64,000 nucleotides of DNA from Leisingera caerulea DSM 24564 (GTDB lineage Bacteria > Pseudomonadota > Alphaproteobacteria > Rhodobacterales > Rhodobacteraceae). How positions within the stretch are numbered: position 1 is the first letter of the stretch; every line of letters starts with the position of its first letter. Made by a program: the position numbers and the translations under genes. Location of the stretch: positions 62,001 to 126,000 of the forward strand of contig NZ_AXBI01000020.1 of assembly GCF_000473325.1 (NCBI RefSeq). Direction: 5' to 3'. Below the pieces are notes generated by a model that was given only the letters and a program-made list of their open reading frames with translations, did not search any database and was not told the origin of the DNA. This document shows, one piece after another, positions 41,691-50,153 of the stretch.

Positions 41691-42349
41691 AGGGCACCCC
41701 CTGGAGCTGGTCGGAAGAGGAGCTGGCCTGGATCAAGGCAAATGCGGCCATGCCCCGCCGTGAGCTGCATGCTCAGTTCGTGGAGAAGTTCGACCGGCCG
41801 GAGATCAGCTATGATACGCTGCGGGGTCTGTGCAAGCGCAAGCGGTGGATGACCGGACGCGATGGCCGGTACACCCCCGGCCGGACCCCGGACAACAAAG
41901 GCAAGAAGATGCCGTTCAATCCCAACAGCGCACGGACCCGGTTCAAGAAGGGGCAGACCCCGCACAACAAGGCCAGCATCGGGGATGAGCGGGTGCGCGA
42001 TGATGGCTACATCGAAATCTGCGTTGCCGAAACGAACCCGTACACCGGGTCCGCACAGCGGTTTGTTGCCAAACACCGGGTGAACTGGGAGCGCGAGAAC
42101 GGCCCGGTGCCGGAGGGCTACGTTTTGAAATGCCTGGACGGTGACAAGACCAATACCGATGCCTCGAACTGGGAGGCTATTCCGGCAGGGCTTCTCCCGC
42201 GCCTGTCCGGGCGCTGGACCATGCATTACGACAGCGCGGATCCGGAACTGAAGCCGGTTCTGATGAACACGGCCAAGCTGAAGCACGTCGTGCGGGAGCG
42301 AGAGAAAGGGCGGCCGGTGCCCAAGCTGACACTCAAGCGGGAAAGCTGA
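41687..42349 (+). CDS. HNH endonuclease
   Basis: A 220-residue phage-type HNH endonuclease. The nuclease motif is RFVAKHRVNWERENGPVPEG, VLKCLDGDKTNTDASNWEAI; the N-terminal 60 residues (SWSEEELAWIKANAAMPRRE and YDTLRGLCKRKRWM) form a helix-turn-helix-like DNA-binding part. It starts at ATG 41687, coupled to the preceding gene. Likely to cut DNA; no terminase or portal genes are nearby, so it is not evidence of a complete prophage. Confidence 0.88.
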   Translation: MKGTPWSWSEEELAWIKANAAMPRRELHAQFVEKFDRPEISYDTLRGLCKRKRWMTGRDGRYTPGRTPDNKGKKMPFNPNSARTRFKKGQTPHNKASIGDERVRDDGYIEICVAETNPYTGSAQRFVAKHRVNWERENGPVPEGYVLKCLDGDKTNTDASNWEAIPAGLLPRLSGRWTMHYDSADPELKPVLMNTAKLKHVVREREKGRPVPKLTLKRES

Positions 42350-42418
42350 GGGGTCGCCCTGCCGCTGCGCGCTGGACATAAACGGGTGCTGGCATTCTGG
42401 ACACGCAGCCGGACTCTT

Positions 42419-42459
42419 TTGAACCGGGTTAATTCCGGTTCAAGAGAATTGCGCTAGGC
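42419..42459 (+). promoter_or_regulatory. Promoter with 9-bp inverted repeat, leaderless transcript
   Basis: TTGAACCGG (42419-42427) and CCGGTTCAA (42435-42443) are perfect complements around a 7-nt spacer. TAGGCT (42454-42459) is a likely -10 and TTCCGG at 17-bp spacing the -35, which overlaps the right arm. The ATG at 42467 is 8 nt after the -10, so the mRNA would start at or next to the initiation codon. Confidence 0.55.
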
Positions 42460-42466
42460 TGTTGAC

Positions 42467-42973
42467 ATGAAAAGCCATCTTTTCCTGCTCCTCACCGTAA
42501 CCGCAGCGCTTTCCGCGGCGCCGGCGCTATGCGGTGAAGGCCGCTACCTTGGCGTGATCATCGGTTCTGAGCATTTCGGCAATGACAGTCTCAATGACTT
42601 CAATCCCGGCCTGACGCTTGGCAAGCGGTGGGATGCGCGCTGGGATAGCGGCGAATACCATGTCGAGGGCGGCGTCTTCTACAACAGTTATGAGGAGGCC
42701 TCCCCTCTCCTGCTCGCGGGCGTTTCGACCCGCCTGGTCCGGGCGGGCCGCGGTGAAATCCGCGTCGGAGCGAGCGCCGGCATTGCCTATTACGATGAGC
42801 TGTCCGGCAGCCTGAAGGACCGTTACGGCCTTCCCAGTGTCGGCGGTTTCATCCCGGTGGCTGTGCTGGGCGCGTCCTATCGCATTTCGCCCGTTGAGAT
42901 CCGGCTGACCACCCTGCCGCCGGACACGGATACGGAAGCGGTTTTGAACCTCTCGATCGCGTTTGATTTCTGA
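42467..42973 (+). CDS. Small outer-membrane-like protein
   Basis: A 168-residue protein with a signal peptide (MKSHLFLLLTVTAALSAAPA) and strand-rich mature part ending in NLSIAFDF, the aromatic C-terminus typical of outer-membrane barrels. Segments include GVFYNSYEEASPLLLAGVST and GGFIPVAVLGASYRI. No function known. It has its own promoter. Confidence 0.7.
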   Translation: MKSHLFLLLTVTAALSAAPALCGEGRYLGVIIGSEHFGNDSLNDFNPGLTLGKRWDARWDSGEYHVEGGVFYNSYEEASPLLLAGVSTRLVRAGRGEIRVGASAGIAYYDELSGSLKDRYGLPSVGGFIPVAVLGASYRISPVEIRLTTLPPDTDTEAVLNLSIAFDF

Positions 42974-43082
42974 TTGTGCAGCGCTGATTTTGCGCCGCCC
43001 CGCTGCCGGAGCGCTTCAAATATGAATTGCAATTTGCCTGCAAGGTACTACCAAAAGGGTTTGAGACACCTGGAGGATATTC

Positions 43083-43496
43083 ATGGGCAATGATCTTGAG
43101 AAAAAGGGCGCCAATGACGACCTCATCTCTCTGGATGGATCATCAGGACAGATAGATCTCTCCGGCCTGTCGGCAGAAGCCAAAGAAGAGCTGAAAAAAT
43201 ACGCCCTTCGGAAGAAGATCGATTTGGCCCATTCCGTGAATGAAACACAGCGCGATCTGCAGGCAACATCCGCCGCCGTGGACAACATGGCGGACGCCAC
43301 GCGGAGAATGTCTGAATCCGGCGATGCCGTGACGATCCGGCAGTCGATCGAGAACAGCGTTGGAAAGACCGAGATCCTCATGGGCAATACGGAAGAAGCA
43401 AAGCGGGGCGATGTCGACAAAGACAACAAGACTTGGATGTATGCCGTTGGCGGTGTGGCCATCCTGCTGATTGTCGCGTCCATGCTCGGCAGCTGA
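43083..43496 (+). CDS. Tail-anchored membrane protein
   Basis: A 137-residue protein that is hydrophilic and partly coiled-coil until one C-terminal membrane segment (WMYAVGGVAILLIVASMLGS). This places most of it in the cytoplasm. Start ATG 43083 after GGAGG. Its stop overlaps the next start (TGATG); first gene of a tightly packed four-gene operon. Confidence 0.7.
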   Translation: MGNDLEKKGANDDLISLDGSSGQIDLSGLSAEAKEELKKYALRKKIDLAHSVNETQRDLQATSAAVDNMADATRRMSESGDAVTIRQSIENSVGKTEILMGNTEEAKRGDVDKDNKTWMYAVGGVAILLIVASMLGS

Positions 43497-43759
43497 TGTC
43501 CAAGACCGTGTACTTGAAGGCCGGCGATACGCCGGAAAGCGTGGTGGCCCGCCACTTCTCTGCCTATTCATCCACCGAAAAGAGCCGCCTCCGAAAGGAA
43601 GTGGCCGATTTGCTTCAGCACGGGTCTCTGATCGCCGCCCAGGGCGGGTCCTTCAAGAGCAAACGCACCGTCCAGCTGCCAGAGCGGACCGTCTTCCTGG
43701 ATGCCCGCTTTGGTGCGCTGGGGCTGATGGACCGGCTCACACTGTTTCTGAGAGCTTGA
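43496..43759 (+). CDS. Small hypothetical protein in membrane operon
   Basis: An 87-residue protein whose ATG overlaps the previous stop and whose stop is one base before the next ATG. It may be a LysM-like or small beta domain (KTVYLKAGDTPESVVARHFS); the assignment is weak. No membrane segment. Confidence 0.6.
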   Translation: MSKTVYLKAGDTPESVVARHFSAYSSTEKSRLRKEVADLLQHGSLIAAQGGSFKSKRTVQLPERTVFLDARFGALGLMDRLTLFLRA

Positions 43760-43760
43760 A

Positions 43761-44603
43761 ATGGCAAGGCGTCACTATCGCAGCAGCTACGGCCGCCAGT
43801 ATCCCCGCAGGAGCTACGGGCAAGAGGCCGCGATGCGGCACATCAAAGAGGCGGAAGCTCTATCCAAGCGCCTGGGCGGCATGGACGAAGAGGTGAAATC
43901 CTTCTTCTTCAATCTCGACCCGGCACGCCGATCTGATGTCCTCAGGCGATATGGAAAAAAGTTTGGCCAGGACAAGGAAGATTATGCGCGTGAGGCTTTC
44001 CCGTATTGGAAATCCGGGGAGCGGCGCATGAGTGGCCTGGTCGCCGGGCGCCTTTTCGATTTGCTGCCGCCGATTATGCCGATGGATCTCAAGCTGAATA
44101 TCGTTGAGGGGCTGTTTGAAAGCGCGGGCCGGAAGAGGGAGGACTATGTTCTGGTTCCGATGGAGGCGGAGCCCCACGAGATCGTGGCATTCGTTGACCG
44201 GACCTGTTTTGGCTACCTTGCGGATGTCGGGATCGACGAGACGGTGAAGGAGCAGTTTGACTGGCTGTCAGGTGAAGATGCGGATGTTGCCGAGAAGCTG
44301 TTCAAGCATGCCATGCAGGTAACTTACGATGCAAAGAAGGCCGCATCGGAAGCCATGCTGTCCCAGCTTGATCAGGAGCTGTACGAGCACGGCGACACCA
44401 TTCAGGAAATCACTTCTACGATCCAGCTGCGGCAGCACCAGGTTCATATCAAGCGCACCGAAGCGGTCGAAGAACCTCGCACCGTGGACCGCCTTACGTT
44501 TAACCGCGGCGGGCATGAGCCGGAAAGCGCGTGGGATCGCATTAGCCCCGTGTTCTGGTGGGTTGCCGGCGGGCTGCTGTTTTTGCTGCTGTTATCGCTA
44601 TGA
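43761..44603 (+). CDS. Tail-anchored protein of the membrane operon
   Basis: A 280-residue protein with a basic, Arg/Tyr-rich N-terminus (MARRHYRSSYGRQYPRRSYG), a helical middle and one C-terminal membrane segment (WWVAGGLLFLLLLSL). Its stop overlaps the nuclease gene. Codons 19-28 hold the left copy of a 30-bp direct repeat. Function unknown. Confidence 0.65.
   Translation: MARRHYRSSYGRQYPRRSYGQEAAMRHIKEAEALSKRLGGMDEEVKSFFFNLDPARRSDVLRRYGKKFGQDKEDYAREAFPYWKSGERRMSGLVAGRLFDLLPPIMPMDLKLNIVEGLFESAGRKREDYVLVPMEAEPHEIVAFVDRTCFGYLADVGIDETVKEQFDWLSGEDADVAEKLFKHAMQVTYDAKKAASEAMLSQLDQELYEHGDTIQEITSTIQLRQHQVHIKRTEAVEEPRTVDRLTFNRGGHEPESAWDRISPVFWWVAGGLLFLLLLSL
43816..43845. repeat. 30-bp direct repeat, copy 1
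   Basis: A 30-bp sequence beginning ACGGGCAAGA and ending GGCACATCA inside the gene at 43761, identical to the copy at 46327-46356. The two are 2511 nt apart, start to start, in the same orientation. Confidence 0.85.
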
Positions 44604-45052
44604 GGCGGCGTGAGAAACAGCGCCTCGCCATGCTGCTGGGACCGGGCGCCCTTCTTTTGGCAGGCTGGCTTTTTGCGGGGCAGGCGATCGCGCCCCCGCC
44701 GGAGCGGCCGGACCCGGATCGCATGGTGATGCTCGCCTCTCAGATCCGTGTGGTTGACGGAGACACGATCGAGTACGCCGGCCGCAAGTACAGGCTGACC
44801 GGTTACGACACCCCGGAAACCCATTTCTCAGAATGCAGCTCTGAAAAGGCGCTTGGCGACAGGGCCACGCGCCGCTTGCGTCAGCTGATTGACGAGGCAA
44901 AGTCTGTGAGGCTTGAACCGGAACGGGGCACGGATCGCTACGGCAGAGGGCTGGGAAAGCTTCTGATCGATGGTCGGGATGCCGGTGATCTGCTGATCAA
45001 TGAGGGTTTGGCCAGGCCGTACTGGGGCGGAAAGCGCCAGGGCTGGTGCTGA
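44600..45052 (+). CDS. Membrane-anchored thermonuclease-like protein
   Basis: A 150-residue staphylococcal-nuclease-fold protein. An N-terminal anchor (LLGPGALLLAGWLFAGQAIA) is followed by IRVVDGDTIEYAGRKYRLTG, GYDTPETHF and DLLINEGLARPYWGG. The family cleaves DNA or RNA with calcium; the anchor suggests it faces the periplasm. Start ATG 44600 overlaps the previous stop. Last gene of the operon. Confidence 0.85.
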   Translation: MRRREKQRLAMLLGPGALLLAGWLFAGQAIAPPPERPDPDRMVMLASQIRVVDGDTIEYAGRKYRLTGYDTPETHFSECSSEKALGDRATRRLRQLIDEAKSVRLEPERGTDRYGRGLGKLLIDGRDAGDLLINEGLARPYWGGKRQGWC

Positions 45053-45167
45053 TCCACGGTCGTGCGCTGCAGGCTTCCGGACGCGGATTGAAGAGGGCAC
45101 TTGCGGCCATTAACGTGACCTTGTCTTTCTCCGAGCTACCATTTGCATGCCTCGGCACGTCTGGGGC

Positions 45168-45215
45168 TGCGGTCCGTGTTAACGAGTGCTGATTCAGTTG
45201 GTTATGCGGACCGCA
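45168..45215. repeat. 9-bp inverted repeat in intergenic gap
   Basis: TGCGGTCCG (45168-45176) and CGGACCGCA (45207-45215) are perfect complements 30 nt apart in the 220-nt gap between the nuclease and the convergent protease-like gene. It could be part of a terminator region or a protein site; nothing else is seen in the gap. Confidence 0.4.
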
Positions 45216-45272
45216 TTTCGCTTTGTTAAAGAACTCTCAGGCAATCAGCCCCACAGAAACGGGCGTGAGTGC

Positions 45273-46220
45273 TCAAGATGTCCCCTCCTGAATGAGGGCA
45301 TAAATCCGCTCTTCATTGAAACGGTGGAGACACAATGCGCCAGCCCGTGATGCCCTGTAATCTGCTTGGCTCGGTATCAACCGGCCGCATTGCGCATTGC
45401 GTTCCTCGATCCACAGCCGCTGCTCTGCCCGTATGCGCTGTTTGGAAGCAGGATTCGCCTTTCTGGCAGCGTCATAGACGCGCCCCAGGATGCTGTCGCT
45501 CAACATAAGCTCTTTGTCAGCACACAAGAGTTGTTCGACTGAGGTTGCAGCCTTTGCACAGTCGAAGCTCGGACCAAACGGTCTTGGACGCACATTTGAC
45601 CCCATTGTATAAATCACGCCATCGACGCACGCCTTCTGGCCGAAGATCGGCTTGGGATCCCCAGGTCCGCGATAGAAACCAAAACAGCGCGCACCGATCT
45701 CTCCCATCCACTTCATTTCACTCGGCCCGTAGAGGTCAGAGTACATATCCAGGGTGCCGTATGGAAAGCCTCGCTCGACGGCTATCTGGGCAATTTCCTC
45801 ATTGCAGATTTCATGACGAGCACCAGCCGCAGAACAGGAATGGATCCCCAGAAGTGAGCCAGGCGAGAGTGTAGAATACTCACCAGCAGGAAATAGGATC
45901 TGGGCACATGCAGAAGCGCAATCCCCAATACCCACCACAGAAAAGCCAAACGCGTCAATTTTGTCTGCAAGCTCGAGCGCAGCAATCACCCCTCCGCCCG
46001 GGCTCGTAATACCAAGGACCTTCGATGAAGGGGGCGTGGCTGCTATCGTCGCCACAAACCGATCCGCGTCCCCGGCTTCGACCGGACCGGACGCATAGAT
46101 CATGGTTTTGCCTGGTTCCCCAGGAACGCTGATCCTCTTAAAGGACATAGCCTCCGCAGGCTGAACCCAGACTGCGAAAAATGTGATCAATGAAAAACAA
46201 CGCAAGAATGCAACCGGCAT
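45273..46220 (-). CDS. Periplasmic ClpP-like domain fused to LprI/DUF1311 domain
   Basis: A 315-residue secreted protein. After the signal peptide (MPVAFLRCFSLITFFAVWVQ) comes a ClpP/SppA-like domain with KVLGITSPGGGVIAALELAD and GIGDCASACAQILFPAGEYS, where the Ser is the likely nucleophile. The C-terminal third is an LprI-like (DUF1311) domain: FDCAKAATSVEQLLCADKEL and RLWIEERNAQCGRLI, with paired Cys. LprI-type proteins are known as lysozyme inhibitors in some bacteria. Start ATG 46220 after AGGACA. The combination is unusual. Confidence 0.8.
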   Translation of the reverse strand: MPVAFLRCFSLITFFAVWVQPAEAMSFKRISVPGEPGKTMIYASGPVEAGDADRFVATIAATPPSSKVLGITSPGGGVIAALELADKIDAFGFSVVGIGDCASACAQILFPAGEYSTLSPGSLLGIHSCSAAGARHEICNEEIAQIAVERGFPYGTLDMYSDLYGPSEMKWMGEIGARCFGFYRGPGDPKPIFGQKACVDGVIYTMGSNVRPRPFGPSFDCAKAATSVEQLLCADKELMLSDSILGRVYDAARKANPASKQRIRAEQRLWIEERNAQCGRLIPSQADYRASRAGALCLHRFNEERIYALIQEGTS

Positions 46221-46326
46221 AAGGCGTGTCCTTAACAGGAGCGTATTATTTGCGATCACTCTTCACGAAGACCAAGTAGGGGTCAATTGCAAGCGATGGG
46301 GTGGACGCGCCTCCCGGCGGTGAACC

Positions 46327-46356
46327 ACGGGCAAGAGGCCGCGATGCGGCACATCA
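46327..46356. repeat. 30-bp direct repeat, copy 2
   Basis: Identical to 43816-43845, here in non-coding sequence 381 nt upstream of the first recombinase gene. The region 46221-46647 holds no supported gene. Confidence 0.85.
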
Positions 46357-46647
46357 GCTTCTAACGCATGACACCACGTTGAAAATGCGCCATAATTCTG
46401 TAAACCGACCTGAAATTCGCAGTCACAGATCAATGACTTAGCGGGCGCTCTGTAAACTAGGCAATCGTACCAAGAGAACACTCGGAAAGTACACCCATAT
46501 TTCAATGCCATTTTCACCCCATGCACAGCGCCCGAGTTGCTCGGCAGAATTTTCTCTGTTCGCCGGAAAGAGCCATAATAATAAGTATTCTGCCTGCAGG
46601 TTGCCCAATCGATCGACCTTATTCCGGTCCCATTCTGGCGCCCAGGT

Positions 46648-46692
46648 GTGGGACGGCCGCGTGGGGCATTTTCGTGGGATAAAAATGTGGGG
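46648..46692 (+). repeat. Four GTGGGR repeats at 13-bp spacing
   Basis: GTGGGA 46648, GTGGGG 46661, GTGGGA 46674 and GTGGGG 46687 start exactly 13 bp apart, directly before the recombinase gene. Such evenly spaced direct repeats are typical arm-type sites of DUF4102-containing (P4-like) integrases. Confidence 0.7.
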
Positions 46693-46707
46693 TGCGGAGG
46701 GAGGCGC

Positions 46708-47832
46708 GTGAAATCTCCGGACCGGCCGAAGAAGCTGAGCCTTGCCTTTGTTAGAAACGTCGCCACGCCGGGGAGGTATTACGACAGAGACGGGCTGATT
46801 CTTGTGGTGAGCGCAGGAGGGGCGAAACGCTGGGTCCAGCGTCTCACCATAGGTGGCCGGCGGCGCGATATCGGATTGGGGTCCGCATACCGGATCACCC
46901 CTGCCGCCGCGCGGCGCATTGCTGCGAAAAACCGGCTGCTGGCTCGGGCGGGGGAACACCCTCTCGCGGCGCCTGCCGTATCGAGAGGATCTCAGGAGGC
47001 GAGGCCGCAGACGCTGGCGCGCTTCGTGCTGAACCGCTTCCGCCGGCGGAAGGCGGAAGAAAAAGGGGCGAAGGCAGCGCGAGAGGAGTACGGCTTGATG
47101 CGCAACCATATCCATCCGATTATCGGACGGCGGCCTGTTGCGGACCTAACCTCCGCCGAAATCCGGGATGCGCTTGAGAAAGTGCGGAAGGTAAATCCGA
47201 ACGTGGCAAAGGCTGCCCGGACCCGTCTGATCGAAATCCTGGACGAAGCGGTCCGGGACGGCTTTAGAAAGGACAACCCGGCCGATCACCCGGAAACCCG
47301 TGTTCTGCCAGCACCGAAACGCACAACCGCGGAGGGCGACAAGAGGAAGGCACGAGTTCTGGCGGAACTGCCATCCCTTCTTCAGGTGCTCGAAGCCAGT
47401 CCGCGGCGGCCAAGTTTGCTGCGGCTGATCCGGTTCAACCTCCTGACGCTGCGGGCGCCGCAGGAATGCCGCCTGGCACGGTGGGAACAGATCGATTTGC
47501 AGGCCAGGCTGTGGCGTTTCCCGAAGATGCAGGCCGAGGGCGGGGCGGTCGTCGAATTCGGCCTATTGGACGCTCACATCGCTATTCTGGAGGAGGCACG
47601 GCAGATTGCTAAGGGCGGCGGAACCGGTTGGGTGTTCTACAACCCTCAGAACATCGGCGCGCCCTACAAGGCCAATGCCTCATACAAGGCGATGCGCGAC
47701 CTGGAGTTTGACATTCAAGTCCTGGACTTCAGGCGCGCCCACGAGTACCTCAATCGCACAGCCTCACACGAGCAATCCGATTTAGAGGCATGGTTGGCTT
47801 ACCTGCAGTCTGCGCCGACCATTTCCAGCTGA
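46708..47832 (+). CDS. P4-type tyrosine recombinase, degenerate C-terminus
   Basis: A 374-residue integrase. The N-terminal arm-binding DUF4102 domain is clear (ATPGRYYDRDGLILVVSAGG, QRLTIGGRRRDIGLGSA), followed by the core-binding domain and the first catalytic Arg (LTLRAPQECRLARW). The later motifs (H-x-x-R and the final Tyr) are not recognisable in VLDFRRAHEYLNRTASHEQS to the end. It is therefore likely inactive or very divergent. GTG 46708 has GGAGGGAGG upstream. Confidence 0.75.
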   Translation: MKSPDRPKKLSLAFVRNVATPGRYYDRDGLILVVSAGGAKRWVQRLTIGGRRRDIGLGSAYRITPAAARRIAAKNRLLARAGEHPLAAPAVSRGSQEARPQTLARFVLNRFRRRKAEEKGAKAAREEYGLMRNHIHPIIGRRPVADLTSAEIRDALEKVRKVNPNVAKAARTRLIEILDEAVRDGFRKDNPADHPETRVLPAPKRTTAEGDKRKARVLAELPSLLQVLEASPRRPSLLRLIRFNLLTLRAPQECRLARWEQIDLQARLWRFPKMQAEGGAVVEFGLLDAHIAILEEARQIAKGGGTGWVFYNPQNIGAPYKANASYKAMRDLEFDIQVLDFRRAHEYLNRTASHEQSDLEAWLAYLQSAPTISS

Positions 47833-48235
47833 GTCAGGTGAGCATTTTCTTCCCCCGCGGCCGGTCCTGGCCGGAAACGGTGACGGGGTATTCATAGCAG
47901 ATTTGCGGAACTTTTTTGCTGCGGAGCTTGAATGCGCGTCGAGCCCCCCTTATTTTCACTTCTGCCCTTACGGCATTTGATTTGCACATCCGTCGCAAGA
48001 CGGCCAATCAAACCGCCATCGCGCGATTCTCCCGCGATGCAACAAGGGCGATATCATGAACCGCTATTTCCGTGCATGCTGTGAAGAGCCCTGTTCCGGT
48101 GCCCTGATACGTGTGGCTGCTGTCCGCCGTCCTGGCGGGGCGCGGCCGAGCTGATCAGCCCGTAGAGCTTCCCTGCTCCCTGATAGCTCGCATTGCGACC
48201 CGCCAGGTTTTCGTCAAGAAAATCAGGAGTTGCCA
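47833..48235. other. Intergenic gap between the two recombinases
   Basis: About 400 nt without a supported gene. It is moderately AT-rich around 47930-48000. An 8-bp stem-like GCGATTCTCCCGCGATG stretch occurs near 48020, and CAGGAG precedes the next start. No att core could be identified. Confidence 0.4.
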
Positions 48236-48487
48236 ATGAGCACCATCCATGAACTCAAGTCCGTTTCGCGGGCCCAGCAATCCGCTGCCAAATCGGCCGC
48301 GCCCCGTGCGGCCAGGGTGACCGATGCACAGCTGAAGCAGGCTTTGCGCAATGCGCACGCCGCCGGCTTGACTATTTACGCTTTCACCATCGAGGGTGGC
48401 ACCATCCGTGTGCAGACCCGTCCGGAAGCGTCCGCCGACGCCATTCACCAAACTGACGCGGAGGCTTGGTTCGATGCCCGCACCTAA
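48236..48487 (+). CDS. Small protein ahead of integrase, possible excisionase
   Basis: An 83-residue protein starting at ATG 48236 after AGGAGT; its stop overlaps the next recombinase by 14 nt. It has no clear helix-turn-helix but its position and size fit an accessory recombination factor. The segment GLTIYAFTIEGGTIRVQTRP is strand-like. Function is inferred from position only. Confidence 0.6.
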   Translation: MSTIHELKSVSRAQQSAAKSAAPRAARVTDAQLKQALRNAHAAGLTIYAFTIEGGTIRVQTRPEASADAIHQTDAEAWFDART

Positions 48488-49592
48488 GCGTAAACCTCAG
48501 TTCCGCATGAGCCCCTGCAAAGGTGTCCACCGCGTACGAAAGACGCTGGCAGATGGCTCCTACGCAGAATACCACTATGCTTGGCGTGGTGGTCCGTTGT
48601 TCTGGAGTCATGAAAGTACCTGCCGGCGCGATGGAATCGAATACATCGAAGCCTGGCAAAGGGCCTGCCAGGCCAAGCGCGATGTCCGGGGGCGTTTTCA
48701 GGAAATCATCAACGAGTTCACCGGCTCCTCCGAATTCACCCGCCTTGCGCCGCGGACCCGCCGAGATCACTTGCACAACATTTCCCGCAGTGGCGGGATC
48801 GAGGCCGAATTCGGCGCTGCGCCAATCATGGCGTTCGAAAGCGCCCGGATCCGGCGGGAGGTCATGCGCTGGCGCGATAAGAACTCGGACGGGGTGGGCA
48901 ACAACATGATGGCGACGATCCAGCGGATCGTTTCCTTTGCCTATGACCGCGGGCTCTTGCAGAACCATCACCTCTTGAAGGTGAAAAAGCGAAAGCGGCG
49001 CAGCCACGCGCACATCATCTGGACACAGGAGGAAATCGATTATTTCGTCGAGAAAGCTCCCGCCTATGTCGGCCGGATCCTGATCGCGGCGGTGGAGACT
49101 GGCTTCCGGCCCGGAGACCTTCAGGCGTTTAAAAAATCGGATATCGAGCACCAGAGAAACGGCAACGCCCGTGCGATGATCCTCACCAGAAAAAGCGGCA
49201 GGACCAGCTACGCTACCGTTCCGGTAACCCCTAGGCTGCAAGCGCTGATCGACGAACTCCCAACCGATCAGGAGCACATCATCGTGGGCGCACGCGGAGA
49301 GCCAATTCAGGCAACGAACGTCATGGGGCGGAATATCTCTCAGTGGCGTGACAAACTGGGGATCCGTAGGGAACTGAGGCTATATGATGCCCGGGGCACT
49401 GCGGTGACTAGGCTCGTCCGGGCCGGTTGCAGTATCGGGGAACTGGCCGCGCATATGGGATGGAAAATTCAGCACGCAGCAAACATGCTGGACATCTATG
49501 CGGCCTTGGATCCCGATATGACGGACGGCATCCTCGACAAAGTGAAAAGGCAGCAGCGCTTGACCCATGACGAGGAGGGCGGCGAAAGTTGA
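48474..49592 (+). CDS. Tyrosine recombinase (integrase)
   Basis: A 372-residue phage-type integrase with the catalytic set: Arg in ETGFRPGDLQAF, a YDARGTAVTRLVRAG segment in place of H-x-x-R, the His/Trp of LAAHMGWKIQHA, and the final Tyr in NMLDIYAALDP. The motif LRLYDARG lacks the usual His, a known variation. It likely recombined an element into or out of this locus. Start ATG 48474 overlaps the preceding gene. Confidence 0.9.
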   Translation: MPAPKRKPQFRMSPCKGVHRVRKTLADGSYAEYHYAWRGGPLFWSHESTCRRDGIEYIEAWQRACQAKRDVRGRFQEIINEFTGSSEFTRLAPRTRRDHLHNISRSGGIEAEFGAAPIMAFESARIRREVMRWRDKNSDGVGNNMMATIQRIVSFAYDRGLLQNHHLLKVKKRKRRSHAHIIWTQEEIDYFVEKAPAYVGRILIAAVETGFRPGDLQAFKKSDIEHQRNGNARAMILTRKSGRTSYATVPVTPRLQALIDELPTDQEHIIVGARGEPIQATNVMGRNISQWRDKLGIRRELRLYDARGTAVTRLVRAGCSIGELAAHMGWKIQHAANMLDIYAALDPDMTDGILDKVKRQQRLTHDEEGGES

Positions 49593-50153
49593 ACATGCGG
49601 CCGCGGCGCTGCGTTTGCGAGGGGGCCATTCACTGAAAAAACTTTGCGCACTGCCAGGGCAGCAGAACAACTCTTCTTCACTAAGGTCAAGCGCAGTCAT
49701 GAAACCAGCCCGGGAAACAAGGCGACTTGCCTCTGAGGATCAGCGCAAACTCTCGCTTCCTCCTTCAAGCGTGAAACTCTCGCAAGAACGGCCGGACCTC
49801 GGACCGGCCGTTCTTGCGGATTGCGGCGAATGCCCCGACAGAGCCCATTGCGGAAGCGCCAAGTTTGTTCTGCGCGCGCAGGCAGCACGCAAACCTGCTG
49901 CGTCGCTGCGAAACCATTGCTGCATTGCAGAGGGGAATGCAGTCACTCAGGCAGCTTGCAGCAAGTCTGAAGCGCCACCATATGGATTGAGCTGTTTATT
50001 GAACTTCTGATAGCCATTCGCCACCTTGGTCACGGCCAACCGCGATGCAGGTGCGGTTGGCTTCGTGTCACAAGGCTATCGACGATCGTGTGGTCCACCC
50101 GATACGGTTTTCCCGGCCGGGAAGACCGTTCTTCTTGTGCTGGTCTATTGCTG
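49593..50153. other. Gap after integrase with strong hairpin
   Basis: About 560 nt with no supported gene. It holds a 15-bp perfect inverted repeat at 49781-49818 (listed separately) and otherwise no recognisable tRNA or promoter. An open frame at 49567-50010 has composition unlike neighbouring proteins and is not called. Confidence 0.4.
49781..49818. repeat. 15-bp perfect inverted repeat
   Basis: CGCAAGAACGGCCGG (49781-49795) and CCGGCCGTTCTTGCG (49804-49818) enclose 8 nt. No T-run follows, so an intrinsic terminator is only one possibility; an attachment-region structure or element end is another. Confidence 0.6.

Noticed and set aside
35138-46930. TGCGAAAA copies at 35138, 38437, 46174 and 46923
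   Set aside because: They lie inside coding sequence away from any start and were not counted as promoter sites.
41409-49592. A complete prophage
   Set aside because: HNH and integrase genes are present but no capsid, portal, terminase or tail gene was seen.
49567-50010. 147-codon plus-strand frame after the integrase
   Set aside because: Runs through the long hairpin, no ribosome site, composition unlike a protein.
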